Source: Thermohalobaculum sp039033215
GTDB lineage: Bacteria; Pseudomonadota; Alphaproteobacteria; Rhodobacterales; Rhodobacteraceae
Assembly: GCA_039033215.1 (NCBI GenBank)
Contig: JBCCDA010000005.1
Span: forward strand, 1 to 64,000
DNA length: 64,000 bases
Reading direction: 5' to 3'
Shown here: positions 41,331 through 50,532 of the stretch, piece by piece
Layout: each line of letters begins with the position of its first letter
How positions within the stretch are numbered: the stretch's first letter is position 1
Made by a program: the position numbers and the translations under genes
The notes under the pieces: model-generated
What the model was told of the DNA's origin: nothing
Databases searched by the model: none
What the model saw: the letters and a program-made list of their open reading frames with translations, nothing else

Positions 41331-42980
41331 TCAGTTTGCCTGACGGCGCAGGAAGGCAGGGATGTCCCCTGGATCGTCATCCGCACCGGTGATGGGCTCG
41401 CGCCGCGCCGGGCGTTCTTCTTCGCCCTGCGTCCCGGAAACCCGGTGGATGAGCTTGTTGATCGCGAAGAGCCCGGGGCGGCCGGTGGGCTGCTCCTCCG
41501 TCTCCGCCGATGCCACGGCCGTGCTTGGCGTGCTTGGCGTCCCCCGGTCGAGCGATCGCTCATCAAGATCGAAGAGCGCCGGCTCGTCGAGACCACCGCT
41601 TGTTTCGGCCTGACGGCGGGCGTCCTCCTTGCGAGCACGGGCCGCGAGTGCGCGTTGGCGGACTTCATCGGCACGGGCTCGGATATCCGCCGGGGAGGGG
41701 GCAGTCGCGTACTGAGCTTCTTCGGACGGAACCGGCTCGGGCTCGGGCGCCGTCTGTGTGACCGGCTCCGGCTGCAGCTCGACCACGGCCTCGGCAACAG
41801 GCTGCGAAACCGGATCGGCCGCGGGCTCGGTGTAGGTCAGCGGTTCCTGCTCGGGCTCGGCGAACGCCTGAACGGGCTCGGGGCGGACCTCCGGCTGCTC
41901 CTCGGCACGACGCTGGCCGCGCACCGCCGCGACGATCCCGGGATCGGTCTCGACGGGCTTGCGCCGCGGCGTGTCGAACTGCGACGTACGCACCGGCTCC
42001 CGTGCCACCGCATGTTCGGCGTCGATGCCCGTGGCGACCACCGAGACGCGCATCTTGCCGTCCAGGCCCGGATCAATGGCCGAGCCGAACTTGATCATCG
42101 CGTTCGAGTCGACCTCTTCCTTGATCCGGTTCGCGGCCTCGTCCATCTCGAACAACGTGAGGTCATAGCCGCCCGTGATGTTGATCAGCACACCCTGCGC
42201 GCCCTTGAGGGAGACCTCGTCGAGCAGCGGGTTCGCGATAGCCTTCTCGGCGGCGTCGATGGCACGGGTCTCACCGTCGGCCTCGCCGGTGCCCATCATC
42301 GCCTTGCCCATCTCCTCCATGACCGAGCGGACATCGGCGAAGTCGAGGTTGATCATGCCCGGGCGCACCATCAGGTCCGTCACACCCTGGACACCCTGAT
42401 AGAGGACATCATCGGCCATCTGGAACGCCTCGACGAAGGTCGTGCGCTCGGAGGCCACCTGGAAGAGGTTCTGGTTCGGGATCACGATCAGCGTATCGAC
42501 GACCGACTGCATCTCGTTGAGACCGTCCTCGGCCACCTGCATCCGGCGCGCACCCTCGAAGTGGAAGGGCTTGGTGACGACACCGACCGTCAGGATACCC
42601 ATCTCGCGGGCAACGCGGGCGACAGTGGGCGCAGCACCCGTGCCGGTCCCGCCACCCATGCCGGCGGTGATGAAGCACATGTGGCTGCCGTCGAGATGCG
42701 AGGCGATCTCCTCGATCGTCTCCTCGGCGGCGCGCTGACCAACCTCCGGCTTGCTCCCGGCGCCCAGACCCCGGGTGACTCCGATGCCAAGCTGGATCGC
42801 GCGCGGCGCCTGGCTATGCTGCAACGCCTGCGCGTCAGTATTTGCCGCGATGAAATCAACACCTTCGAGCTTCTTCTCGATCATGTTGTTCACAGCATTG
42901 CCGCCAGCGCCGCCGACGCCAAAGACAGTGATACGCGCACGCAACTCGTGCTCGGTCGGTCCCGCCAAAGTAAGTGCCAT
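41331..42980 (-). CDS. ftsZ: Cell division protein FtsZ
   Basis: 549 aa. Tubulin-like GTPase that makes the Z ring. GGGTGTG (109-115) and NLDFADVRSVMEEMGKAMMG (T7 loop) are intact. The C-terminal linker is very long, about 190 residues, rich in Pro, Glu, Gln and Ala. It contains a conserved-looking hydrophobic island RPGLFAINKLIHRVSG and ends in the FtsA-binding C-terminal peptide DIPAFLRRQAN. Normal alphaproteobacterial FtsZ also has a long linker. 126 nt after ftsA. Confidence 0.98.
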   Translation of the reverse strand: MALTLAGPTEHELRARITVFGVGGAGGNAVNNMIEKKLEGVDFIAANTDAQALQHSQAPRAIQLGIGVTRGLGAGSKPEVGQRAAEETIEEIASHLDGSHMCFITAGMGGGTGTGAAPTVARVAREMGILTVGVVTKPFHFEGARRMQVAEDGLNEMQSVVDTLIVIPNQNLFQVASERTTFVEAFQMADDVLYQGVQGVTDLMVRPGMINLDFADVRSVMEEMGKAMMGTGEADGETRAIDAAEKAIANPLLDEVSLKGAQGVLINITGGYDLTLFEMDEAANRIKEEVDSNAMIKFGSAIDPGLDGKMRVSVVATGIDAEHAVAREPVRTSQFDTPRRKPVETDPGIVAAVRGQRRAEEQPEVRPEPVQAFAEPEQEPLTYTEPAADPVSQPVAEAVVELQPEPVTQTAPEPEPVPSEEAQYATAPSPADIRARADEVRQRALAARARKEDARRQAETSGGLDEPALFDLDERSLDRGTPSTPSTAVASAETEEQPTGRPGLFAINKLIHRVSGTQGEEERPARREPITGADDDPGDIPAFLRRQAN

Positions 42981-43106
42981 GGATTCTGCCTCGCCGGTTT
43001 CTTGTTTAACTGCCTCAGGTTATCCGGCTTTCTTGATGCCTGTTATCACCGGATTTAGATTTATTGCCAAGAGGTTACCGCAAATCGGCCAATTCGTCAC
43101 GCGATT

Positions 43107-44453
43107 TCACCATGCCCGCTTGAACCAGCGGAACATCTCGCCCGCCCGGCCCCGCGCGCCCGATGGCGGCGCCTCGAAATCCCAGAGCTCATCGTGCCGG
43201 CGCAGCGCATACATGGCCAGGCCGACGGCAGTGGAGTAGTCGGGGCCTGCCAGCGACTGGGGCAGGCCCGCGATCCGAAGCGGCCGGCCGATGCGCGGAC
43301 GCCGCCCCAGAATGCGGGTCGCCATCTCGTCCACACCTTGCAGCTGGGCTGCCGCCCCCGTCAGCACGAGGCCCGAGCCCGGCATCGCATCGACGCCCAG
43401 GGAGACCAGTCGCGCGCGCACCATCTCGAGGATCTCCTCCATGCGCGGGCGGATGACGCCGATCAGCATGCCGCGCGGGATCTGCCGCGCGCCGGGCGTG
43501 TCCTCCTCGCCCAGGCGTGGCGCCTCGATCATCTCGCGATCGTCCGAGCCCATTGGGATCACCCCGCCATGCAGCGTCTTGATCCGCTCGGCCGTCTGGT
43601 GGCTGCACGAGAGCCCCGCGGCGATATCGGCGGTGACATGGCCGCCCCCGTAGCGCACCTGGTCGATGCACATCAGGTGGTCACGCAGGTAGACTGCCAG
43701 TGACGTCCCGCCGCCGCCCATATCGATGCAGACGGCACCGGCACGCTGCTCGTCCTCGATCAGCGCGGCCATGGCCGAGGCATATGGCGCCGATACGACC
43801 CCGGCGAGATCCAGATCGCAGCGGCGCACGCATTCGATCACATCGGCCAGCGGCTGGGCATCGACCGTGAGCACATGGCACGCGACCGAGAGCGTCCGGG
43901 CCGTCATGCCACGTGGATCGGTGATGCCGCCCTTGTGGTCGACCGCGATCTCGCAGGGCTGCGCGTGCAGGATGCGCCGGCCAGGGCCCATCGGCGGTTC
44001 GGGGCACGAGGCGAAGGCCAGCGAGAGATCGCGATCCGTCACCTGCCCGGTCTCGGTTTCAACCTCGGCTTCGGTCATCGCGCTTTGCTGGCGCCCACCC
44101 GAGAACGAGACGATCACCTGATCGACACGGTCGATGCGCGGGGCGGCCATCCGCTCGGCATTCAGCAGCGCCAACCGGATCGCGCGGCAGGTCTCCTCCA
44201 TGTCGATGATCTCGCCGCGACGTACGCCGCGGGCCTGCACCGTGCGTGCGCCCACGATTTCGATCGCACCGAAGAGGCCGGTGCCGCGACCATCACGCAG
44301 GTCGGCCTCGGCGATCCGCTGGGGATCCAGCCGCAGCACGAGGCACGTGATCTTGGTCGAGCCGATGTCCAGCACGGCGAGACGCCCGCGCCGCATGCCG
44401 GCCTGCAGGCGCATCCGCATGGCGCGGTAGGTGTCGAGCGCGGCAAAGTTCAT
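43107..44453 (-). CDS. ftsA: Cell division protein FtsA
   Basis: 448 aa. Actin-like protein that anchors FtsZ to the membrane. LAVLDIGSTKITCLVLRL (phosphate 1), CIDMGGGGTSLAVYL (phosphate 2) and LTGAAAQLQGVDEMA are present; the C-terminus ends FRWFKRAW, the amphipathic membrane-targeting helix. Overlaps ftsQ stop in ATGA. The N-terminus is longer than in E. coli (a basic RAMRMRLQAGMRRGR extension). Complete. Confidence 0.97.
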   Translation of the reverse strand: MNFAALDTYRAMRMRLQAGMRRGRLAVLDIGSTKITCLVLRLDPQRIAEADLRDGRGTGLFGAIEIVGARTVQARGVRRGEIIDMEETCRAIRLALLNAERMAAPRIDRVDQVIVSFSGGRQQSAMTEAEVETETGQVTDRDLSLAFASCPEPPMGPGRRILHAQPCEIAVDHKGGITDPRGMTARTLSVACHVLTVDAQPLADVIECVRRCDLDLAGVVSAPYASAMAALIEDEQRAGAVCIDMGGGGTSLAVYLRDHLMCIDQVRYGGGHVTADIAAGLSCSHQTAERIKTLHGGVIPMGSDDREMIEAPRLGEEDTPGARQIPRGMLIGVIRPRMEEILEMVRARLVSLGVDAMPGSGLVLTGAAAQLQGVDEMATRILGRRPRIGRPLRIAGLPQSLAGPDYSTAVGLAMYALRRHDELWDFEAPPSGARGRAGEMFRWFKRAW

Positions 44454-45331
44454 GTGCGCTCCCCCGCCCCCGGCGTGGCCTGGCGAAGACGGTAGAGCTC
44501 GGCACCCTCTTCGGTCATGCGCACCACGGGCCGCTCGGCCAGACGCATGTCCACCAATGCGACATCACGCGACAGAAGCTCGGTCGAAAGATCCCAGGCG
44601 ACGATCCGGTCCAGCGCCAGGGCAGGGTCGTCCTCGGGCAGCAGGAGCCGCTGGCCGCGGTCCAGCACAATGTCCCAACGCCGGGCGCCAACATACACCA
44701 GTGCGCGCATCCGCGGCGCGATATCAGGCGCAGCCGCAATCAGGGCGAGCGCTTCGGGAACATGACCCGGCGCCGCGTCGCCCAGAAGAACCGGGAGCTC
44801 CGGGTACCCGGCCCGCGTCGCCGCAGGCGCCACGACCGCGCCGTCATCGCCCATCAGCCACATCCGGTCCTCTGCGTCGCGCCAGAGCACGACCGGTAAC
44901 CGCTCGACCAATGAGATCCGCAACGTGCCGCTTGCGGCGAGGGCCACATGCGCGGTCTTCACGGGACCAAGCGCCTCGACCTCCGTCTTGACCGCGGCGA
45001 CATCCAGCGAAAGCGAGGACAGCCCCGGCGTGATCGGCACCAGCTCCTCGATCCGCCGCGTCAGATCGACCGACGCGCCGGTGACCGCAAGCCCGCGCAC
45101 GGCGAACTCCGGCCGCGCCGACAGCGCGTCCATTGCCATACCGTGCGACTGGACCATCCAGCCCTGCACCCGGGGGCTGATCGCAACCTGCCAACCCGCC
45201 AGCAAGACGACCGCCGCGGGCAGCACCGACAGGCCCAGGCGACGGACCCAGGGCCGCTTCCAGAGGCGTTCGATGCGATAGACGAACTGCGAGGGACCGG
45301 GACCCCGGCGGGACTCACTCAGCGGCCGCAT
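44450..45331 (-). CDS. ftsQ: Cell division protein FtsQ
   Basis: 293 aa from ATG 45331 (MRPLSESRRGPG). Bitopic: cytosolic N-terminus, one transmembrane helix (about 40-60), then POTRA (FAVRGLAVTGASV, ITPGLSSLSLDVA) and FtsQ domains with ERLPVVLWRDAEDRMWL. Links the FtsW/I synthase to the divisome. Start 45331 overlaps the ddl stop by 13 nt, and the stop overlaps ftsA (ATGA). Complete. Confidence 0.93.
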   Translation of the reverse strand: MRPLSESRRGPGPSQFVYRIERLWKRPWVRRLGLSVLPAAVVLLAGWQVAISPRVQGWMVQSHGMAMDALSARPEFAVRGLAVTGASVDLTRRIEELVPITPGLSSLSLDVAAVKTEVEALGPVKTAHVALAASGTLRISLVERLPVVLWRDAEDRMWLMGDDGAVVAPAATRAGYPELPVLLGDAAPGHVPEALALIAAAPDIAPRMRALVYVGARRWDIVLDRGQRLLLPEDDPALALDRIVAWDLSTELLSRDVALVDMRLAERPVVRMTEEGAELYRLRQATPGAGERT

Positions 45332-46233
45332 GACGCGTCCTCCACCAACCAACTGCAAAGCTCTTCGAAAGTGATGCCCAGATGCGCCGCCTGTTCGGGC
45401 GCGAGCGAGGTGGGCGTCATCCCCGGCTGGGTGTTTGTCTCCAGCAGGATCAGCCCAGCCAGGCCCTTCGTGTCATCCCAGCGGAAGTCCGTGCGGCTGA
45501 GGCCACGGCAGCCCAGCGCTTGGTGGGCCGTGAGGGCGTGGTCGAGGCAGGCTTTTTCTATTTCGGCAGGGATGTCGGCGGGGACTTCGTGGCGCGAGCC
45601 GCCGTCGGCATACTTGGCGTGGTAATCGTACCAGCCCTGGGTGGCGATGATGTCCGTCACGGCCATGGGGCGGTCGCCCATCACGGCCACGGTCATCTCG
45701 CGCCCCGGCACGAAGCGCTCGACCATCAGGGTGTCGGCGGCTTCGGGGGCCAGCTGGGGCGGCGAGTTCGCCCCTTCCGCAACGATGTAGATTCCGACCG
45801 AGGAGCCCTCGTTGTAGGGCTTCACCACATAGGGCGGCGCCATGACATGGTCGCGGAGAATATCTTCGCGGGACGCCAGCAGCCCCTCGGCGATCGGCAG
45901 ACCGTGCGAGGCGTAGAGGGCTTTCGTGCGTTCCTTGTCCATGGCGAGCGACGATGCCAGCACGCCCGAGTGGGTGTAGGGGATGCCCATCCACTCCAGC
46001 AGGCCCTGGACGCAACCGTCCTCGCCCCAGCGGCCATGCAAGGCATTGAAGACAACGTCCGGGCGCGCGTGACCGAGGGCCTGGGCAAGGTCGCGCCCCG
46101 CGTCCAGCTCCACCACCTCAAATCCGGCGCGCCGGAGTGCCCCCGCACATTCGGCCCCCGACACGAGCGATACGTCCCGCTCGGCAGAGAGGCCCCCTTT
46201 AAGCACCACGACGCGGTTTGTCCTGCTCGACAT
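45319..46233 (-). CDS. ddl: D-alanine--D-alanine ligase
   Basis: 304 aa from ATG 46233 (MSSRTNRVVVLKGG). ATP-grasp ligase making the D-Ala-D-Ala dipeptide for the MurF step. LKGGLSAERDVSLVSG opening, FNALHGRWGEDG, KPYNEGSSVG, and ILLETNTQPGMTPTSLAPEQA near the end. Overlaps ftsQ by 13 nt at its 3' end. A longer open frame starts at 46290; the chosen ATG fits the family. Confidence 0.97.
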   Translation of the reverse strand: MSSRTNRVVVLKGGLSAERDVSLVSGAECAGALRRAGFEVVELDAGRDLAQALGHARPDVVFNALHGRWGEDGCVQGLLEWMGIPYTHSGVLASSLAMDKERTKALYASHGLPIAEGLLASREDILRDHVMAPPYVVKPYNEGSSVGIYIVAEGANSPPQLAPEAADTLMVERFVPGREMTVAVMGDRPMAVTDIIATQGWYDYHAKYADGGSRHEVPADIPAEIEKACLDHALTAHQALGCRGLSRTDFRWDDTKGLAGLILLETNTQPGMTPTSLAPEQAAHLGITFEELCSWLVEDASCGR

Positions 46234-46335
46234 GCCCGCGCTCTCAACACTATCCGTCCCCGGTTTAGGTGTCCCGCCGCGTTGCTGCATGAGGACCCGG
46301 CCCGGGTGATTCGGACTTCGGACGCTGTTGCGCCT

Positions 46336-47265
46336 CTAGTGCGGGACCTTAACCCCGATGCGCCGGATTTCCCAAACCAATTCGTGGCCCGACTGCGCTT
46401 TTACGCGGGCGCGGACCTCTTCGCCCAGGTCTTCGAGGTCGGCGGCGGTGGCTTCGCCCGTGTTCACCAGGAAGTTCGCGTGCTTGGGCGACATCTGGGC
46501 GCCGCCCTTGGTCAGCCCCCTACATCCTGCGTCCTCGATCAGTTTCCAGGCCTTGAGGTCCATCGGATCGTCCGTGGCACCGGTCGAGGAGTATCCGGCG
46601 GGATTGCGGAACGTGGACCCGCAGGAGCGGTCCTTGGTCGGCTGCGATGCCTCGCGCTTGGCGACGTAGTCGGCCATCAGCGCCTCGGACGTCGCCGGGT
46701 CCCCGGCACGGCCCTGCAGCGTGGCGGCGACGATGACGCTGTCGTCGGGGATGTCCGAGGCGCGGTAGGAAAAATCGACGGCCGTCACCTCGTGCACGGT
46801 TCCCTGCCGATCGACCAGGGTCACGCTGTGGAAGACATCCGCGAGGTAGCTGCCATAGCACCCCGCGTTCATCTTCACGGCACCGCCGATGGCACCGGGG
46901 ATGGTCCGCAGGAACTCCAGACCCGCGATGCCTGCGGCGGCGGCCTTCCTGGCAACGGCGGAGTCCAGAACCGCGGCGCCGACGCGCAGCCGGTGGCCCT
47001 CCAGGATCTCGACCCCCATGAACGCGCGACCCAGCTTGATCGCGACCCCGGGAAGCCCGCCGTCGCGGATGATCAGGTTCGAGCATACCCCAAGCGGGGT
47101 CACCGGCACCTCCGCCGGGAGCGCCTTCAGGAAATCCGCCAGATCCGCGAGATCTGCGGGCTGGAACAGCCATTCCGCCGGTCCCCCGACCCTGAGCCAC
47201 GTCAGCGGTGCAAGCGGGCGTTCCGGCGTGACCGAACCACGCGTCGGGGGGAGCGCGCTGATCAC
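46336..47265 (-). CDS. murB: UDP-N-acetylenolpyruvoylglucosamine reductase
   Basis: 309 aa from GTG 47265, which forms a GTGA overlap with the permease stop. FAD enzyme reducing enolpyruvyl-UDP-GlcNAc to UDP-MurNAc. TWLRVGGPAEWLFQP, TPLGVCSNLIIRDGG, FLRTIPGAIGGAVKMNAGCYG and the catalytic GSTFRNPAGYSSTG (Ser) are seen. MurB of the short class. The 660-aa open frame that extends upstream is only a shadow of the permease gene. Confidence 0.95.
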   Translation of the reverse strand: MISALPPTRGSVTPERPLAPLTWLRVGGPAEWLFQPADLADLADFLKALPAEVPVTPLGVCSNLIIRDGGLPGVAIKLGRAFMGVEILEGHRLRVGAAVLDSAVARKAAAAGIAGLEFLRTIPGAIGGAVKMNAGCYGSYLADVFHSVTLVDRQGTVHEVTAVDFSYRASDIPDDSVIVAATLQGRAGDPATSEALMADYVAKREASQPTKDRSCGSTFRNPAGYSSTGATDDPMDLKAWKLIEDAGCRGLTKGGAQMSPKHANFLVNTGEATAADLEDLGEEVRARVKAQSGHELVWEIRRIGVKVPH

Positions 47266-48446
47266 GAGAGCACCCCCCAGCCAAATGCCGCGAGGGAGAG
47301 CAGCCCCCCAAACCACGGGACCCAGGTGGGGACCCAGCCATGCGAGGGGTCGCGACGGCGGAGCACGATCAGGGCCGCGTTGATCGCCACGAAGACAGCC
47401 AGCAGCACCAGCGACGTGATCTCGGCCAGCGTGGCCAGGGGGGCTGTCAGCGCCAGCAGGATCGTGAGCGCCGCGGGGATCAGCGTGCCCAGCACGGGTG
47501 TCCCGAACCGGGGGTGGGCGCGGTGGAAGACGCGGAAGGCGGGTGCGAACCGGCCGAGGCCGAAGAGCACCCGGGCCGACATCACGATCTGCGCCAGCAC
47601 CCCGTTGAGCGCGGCGGCAACCGCGATCAGGGACAGGAAGGCAGCGCCCTGCCCCGTCGCCGTCTCGAAGACCAACGCCAGGGGCTTGTCCGACGCCCCC
47701 AACTCGGCCGCCGGCACGGTGCGCGAGGCCGCCCAGGCAACCAGGACATAGATCAGCGTGGTCAGCAGAAGCGCCGCGATGATGGCCCGCGGCATCGTGC
47801 GCGCGGGGTCTTTCGTCTCCTCGACCATGTTCACCATGTCTTCGAACCCGATGAACGCGAAGAAGGCGAGGATCGAGGCTGCCGCGATCGCCGAGAGGCC
47901 CACGCCCTCGACCGGGTTGGCGGCCAGCCCCTCGCCGCCCAGCCCCACCGCGATGACCAACAGCAGGCCGATCAGCTCGATCACCGTCAGGACCGCCGCG
48001 AACGCCAGGGACTCGATGACGCCCAGGATCGCCGCACCGGTCAGCAGCAGGCCCGCCGCGATGATCGCGAGCTCGCGGGGGATCGGGACGACCGACACCA
48101 GATACCCCGCGCCGCCCTGCAATACGGCGCCCGCGGAGATCACGCCGACGGCGGCCACCGCCAGCCCGACCAGCGCCGCGATGGCGTCCGAGCCCGAGGC
48201 CGCGCGAACGTAAGCCGCCTCCCCGGCACTTTCCGGGATACGCGAGGACAGATCGGCATAGACCAGCGCCGTCGGCGCCGCGATCAACCCGGCCAGCAGG
48301 AACGTCGCCGGCGCCCATTCTCCGGTCTGGCCGGCGACCTGCCCGACGAGCACATAGATCCCCGCGCCGATCATCACGCCGACCCCGTAGAGGGTCAGCA
48401 AACCGAACCCCAGGCGTCGCTTCAGCGTCGGTTCTGTCGCGCTCAT
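47262..48446 (-). CDS. APC-family amino-acid permease inside the division cluster
   Basis: 394 aa, about 11-12 transmembrane helices. The N-terminal SATEPTLKRRLGFGLLTLYGVGVMIGAGIYVLVG is the APC signature GxGxGxIyV-like; FFAFIGFEDMVNMVEE marks the conserved helix-6 region. An amino-acid/polyamine/organocation carrier; substrate unknown. Translationally coupled to murB through GTGA and co-directional with all mur/fts genes, so transcribed with the cluster. An amino-acid permease here is not the usual content of the murC-murB interval. Confidence 0.85.
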   Translation of the reverse strand: MSATEPTLKRRLGFGLLTLYGVGVMIGAGIYVLVGQVAGQTGEWAPATFLLAGLIAAPTALVYADLSSRIPESAGEAAYVRAASGSDAIAALVGLAVAAVGVISAGAVLQGGAGYLVSVVPIPRELAIIAAGLLLTGAAILGVIESLAFAAVLTVIELIGLLLVIAVGLGGEGLAANPVEGVGLSAIAAASILAFFAFIGFEDMVNMVEETKDPARTMPRAIIAALLLTTLIYVLVAWAASRTVPAAELGASDKPLALVFETATGQGAAFLSLIAVAAALNGVLAQIVMSARVLFGLGRFAPAFRVFHRAHPRFGTPVLGTLIPAALTILLALTAPLATLAEITSLVLLAVFVAINAALIVLRRRDPSHGWVPTWVPWFGGLLSLAAFGWGVLS

Positions 48447-48474
48447 GGTTGCCGTTCTACCACAAGCCGGCGGA

Positions 48475-48711
48475 TCACTTCTTCTTTCCCGCACCGACCA
48501 GGATGAAGACGCCAAAACCGATGGCGCCGCCTATCAGTATCTCCTGTCCCGCTGCACCAAAGGCCGAAGCGGCAGTTGCGATCCCGACGGCGAGGACGGC
48601 CGTGACGGCGGTCTCCATCAGTTTCCGGCCACCGGAGGTCTCGCGCCCGGGGGGGAAGACCCGCGACATGCCGAACATCAGCACGAAGATGCCAAGAGCC
48701 ATGATCGCCAT
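48475..48711 (-). CDS. Small membrane protein, paralogue B
   Basis: 78 aa, three transmembrane segments. Starts MAIMALGIFVLMFGMSRVFPPGRE; ends in GFGVFILVGAGKKK. Same layout as its 92-aa neighbour: hydrophobic start, an arginine-FP pair (SRVFP here, GRQMFP there), a glycine-rich basic turn, two more helices, basic end. Probably a duplicate. 28 nt before the permease. Family unknown. Confidence 0.7.
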   Translation of the reverse strand: MAIMALGIFVLMFGMSRVFPPGRETSGGRKLMETAVTAVLAVGIATAASAFGAAGQEILIGGAIGFGVFILVGAGKKK

Positions 48712-48745
48712 GGCTCAGTCGCGTCCCTGCGCCGAGCCCGCCGCT

Positions 48746-49024
48746 TCAGGTCGGATCATTGTCACTCTCCCCGTCCTCGGTGCGCGGGTACATCTTGCGA
48801 TCGACAAGCAGGAAGATGACGAACCCGCCCACCAGGCCGATCGCGACCTGGACCATCGTCGCACCCAACACGAGCGCGGTGATCGCAAGGACCGCAGCGA
48901 CCCCGTTGACGAACAAACCCTCGGCAAAGCCGCGCCCCAATGGGCGGCCCTTGGCCTTGGGGAACATCTGCCGCCCTGCCAGCATGATGGCCAGCATCCC
49001 CACCATGATGGCCACGATCATCAT
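48746..49024 (-). CDS. Small membrane protein, paralogue A
   Basis: 92 aa from ATG 49024, which overlaps the murC stop in ATGA. Three transmembrane segments, starting MMIVAIMVGMLAIMLAGRQ and finishing with VGGFVIFLLVDRK and an acidic tail. Translational coupling to murC argues for a real, coexpressed gene. Homologous-looking to the 78-aa protein downstream. Possibly a small division or transport accessory; no family recognised. Confidence 0.7.
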   Translation of the reverse strand: MMIVAIMVGMLAIMLAGRQMFPKAKGRPLGRGFAEGLFVNGVAAVLAITALVLGATMVQVAIGLVGGFVIFLLVDRKMYPRTEDGESDNDPT

Positions 49025-50436
49025 TCGGCGGCTGCCTGCGTCGCCAGCGCCCCGGGCAGCGCGTTCACCCATGTCGTGATCGTGCCCGCGCCAAGTCCGA
49101 CGACCAGATCGCCGGGCTGGGCGTGTGCCGCCACGAACGCGGGCAAATGCTCCTCGCCCTTCAGCGCGTGCGCCGAGCGGTGGCCGTGCGCGCGCAACCC
49201 CCCGACCAGCGCGTCCCGCGACACGCCCTCGATAGGCTCCTCCCCCGCCGCATAGACATCCGCGATGGCGACGACGTCCGCATCGTTGAAGCAGGCGCAG
49301 AAATCCTCGAACAGATCGTGCAGCCGCGAGTATCGGTGCGGCTGGTGCACCGCGATCACTTGGCCTTCCGTCGCCGCGCGGGCGGCTTTCAGGACCGCCG
49401 CGATCTCGACCGGGTGGTGGCCATAGTCATCGATGATGGTCGCCCCGTTCCACTCTCCGACCTTGGTGAAGCGCCGCTTGACCCCTTCGAAGGCGGCGAG
49501 CCCGTCGCGCAGCACCTCCATCGGGATCTTGAGCTCACGCGCCGCCCCGATCGCGGCCAGCGCATTCAGGACGTTGTGCTCGCCGGGGATGGCGAGGGTG
49601 AAGCCCTCGAACCGCTCCTCTGGGTCGCCGCGCACGACGACATCGAAGCGCATCGCCCCGTCCTGGTAGCGCACGTCCTCGGCCCGCAGGTCCGCCTGGC
49701 GCGAGAACCCGTAGGTCACGACCTTGCGGTCGGTGACGCGCCCGATCAGCGTCTGCACACCGGGATGATCGATGCAGGCGACCAGGGCGCCGTAGAAGGG
49801 GATGTTCGACGCGAACGCCTCGAACCCGTCAAAAAGCGCATCGACGGTGCCGTAGTGGTCCATGTGCTCGGGGTCGATATTGGTCACGATGCCGACGGTT
49901 GCGGGCAGCTTGACGAAGGTGCCGTCGCTCTCGTCGGCCTCGACCACCATCCAGCGGCCCTCGCCCTTGCGGGCGTTCGAGCCGTAGGACTGGATGATGC
50001 CACCGTTGATGACCGTGGGATCCTCGCCGCCCGCATCCAGCAGGGCCGCCACGAAGGAGGTGGTCGTGGTCTTCCCGTGCGTGCCCGCGACCGCGATGTT
50101 GGACTTGAGCCGCATCAGCTCGGCCAGCATCTCGGCCCGGCGCACGACCGGCAGGGCCCTGGCCCGGGCGGCATCCAGCTCCGGGTTGCCCCGCTTGATC
50201 GCGGTCGAGATCACCACGACCTCGGCGTCGCCTAGGTTGTCCGCCGTCTGCCCGATATGCACGGTCGCGCCCAGTTCGCGCAGGCGGGTGACGATCGGGC
50301 TTTCACGCAGATCCGAGCCCTGGACCGTGTAGCCGAGATTGAGCATCACCTCCGCGATCCCCGACATGCCGATCCCGCCGATGCCGACGAAGTGGATCGC
50401 GCCAATGTCGAGCGGCAAAGCGGTGGGTGCGTTCAT
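49021..50436 (-). CDS. murC: UDP-N-acetylmuramate--L-alanine ligase
   Basis: 471 aa. Adds L-Ala to UDP-MurNAc. IHFVGIGGIGMSGIAEVML, ATP loop GTHGKTTTTSFVA, VVEADESDGTFVKLP and DDYGHHPVEIAAVLKA are the MurC signatures. Short 3' overlap (ATGA) with the small membrane gene; 96 nt after murG. Complete. Confidence 0.98.
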   Translation of the reverse strand: MNAPTALPLDIGAIHFVGIGGIGMSGIAEVMLNLGYTVQGSDLRESPIVTRLRELGATVHIGQTADNLGDAEVVVISTAIKRGNPELDAARARALPVVRRAEMLAELMRLKSNIAVAGTHGKTTTTSFVAALLDAGGEDPTVINGGIIQSYGSNARKGEGRWMVVEADESDGTFVKLPATVGIVTNIDPEHMDHYGTVDALFDGFEAFASNIPFYGALVACIDHPGVQTLIGRVTDRKVVTYGFSRQADLRAEDVRYQDGAMRFDVVVRGDPEERFEGFTLAIPGEHNVLNALAAIGAARELKIPMEVLRDGLAAFEGVKRRFTKVGEWNGATIIDDYGHHPVEIAAVLKAARAATEGQVIAVHQPHRYSRLHDLFEDFCACFNDADVVAIADVYAAGEEPIEGVSRDALVGGLRAHGHRSAHALKGEEHLPAFVAAHAQPGDLVVGLGAGTITTWVNALPGALATQAAAE

Positions 50437-50532
50437 GTCTATCCTCCTGGATTTGGAGCGCGGAGCTATCAGCCAGCGCCCAGACGGGCAAGACAGCCGG
50501 GGCCCCTACGCAAACTTTCCTGCGGCCACGGC

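Noticed and set aside
41268..43058. 596-aa plus-strand ORF
   Set aside because: Antisense to ftsZ; no homology signal.
45382..47751. 789-aa plus-strand ORF
   Set aside because: Antisense shadow of ddl, murB and the permease in GC-rich DNA.
46336..48318. 660-aa open frame that would fuse an unknown domain to MurB
   Set aside because: The upstream part is a frame shadow of the APC permease, and MurB is complete from GTG 47265.
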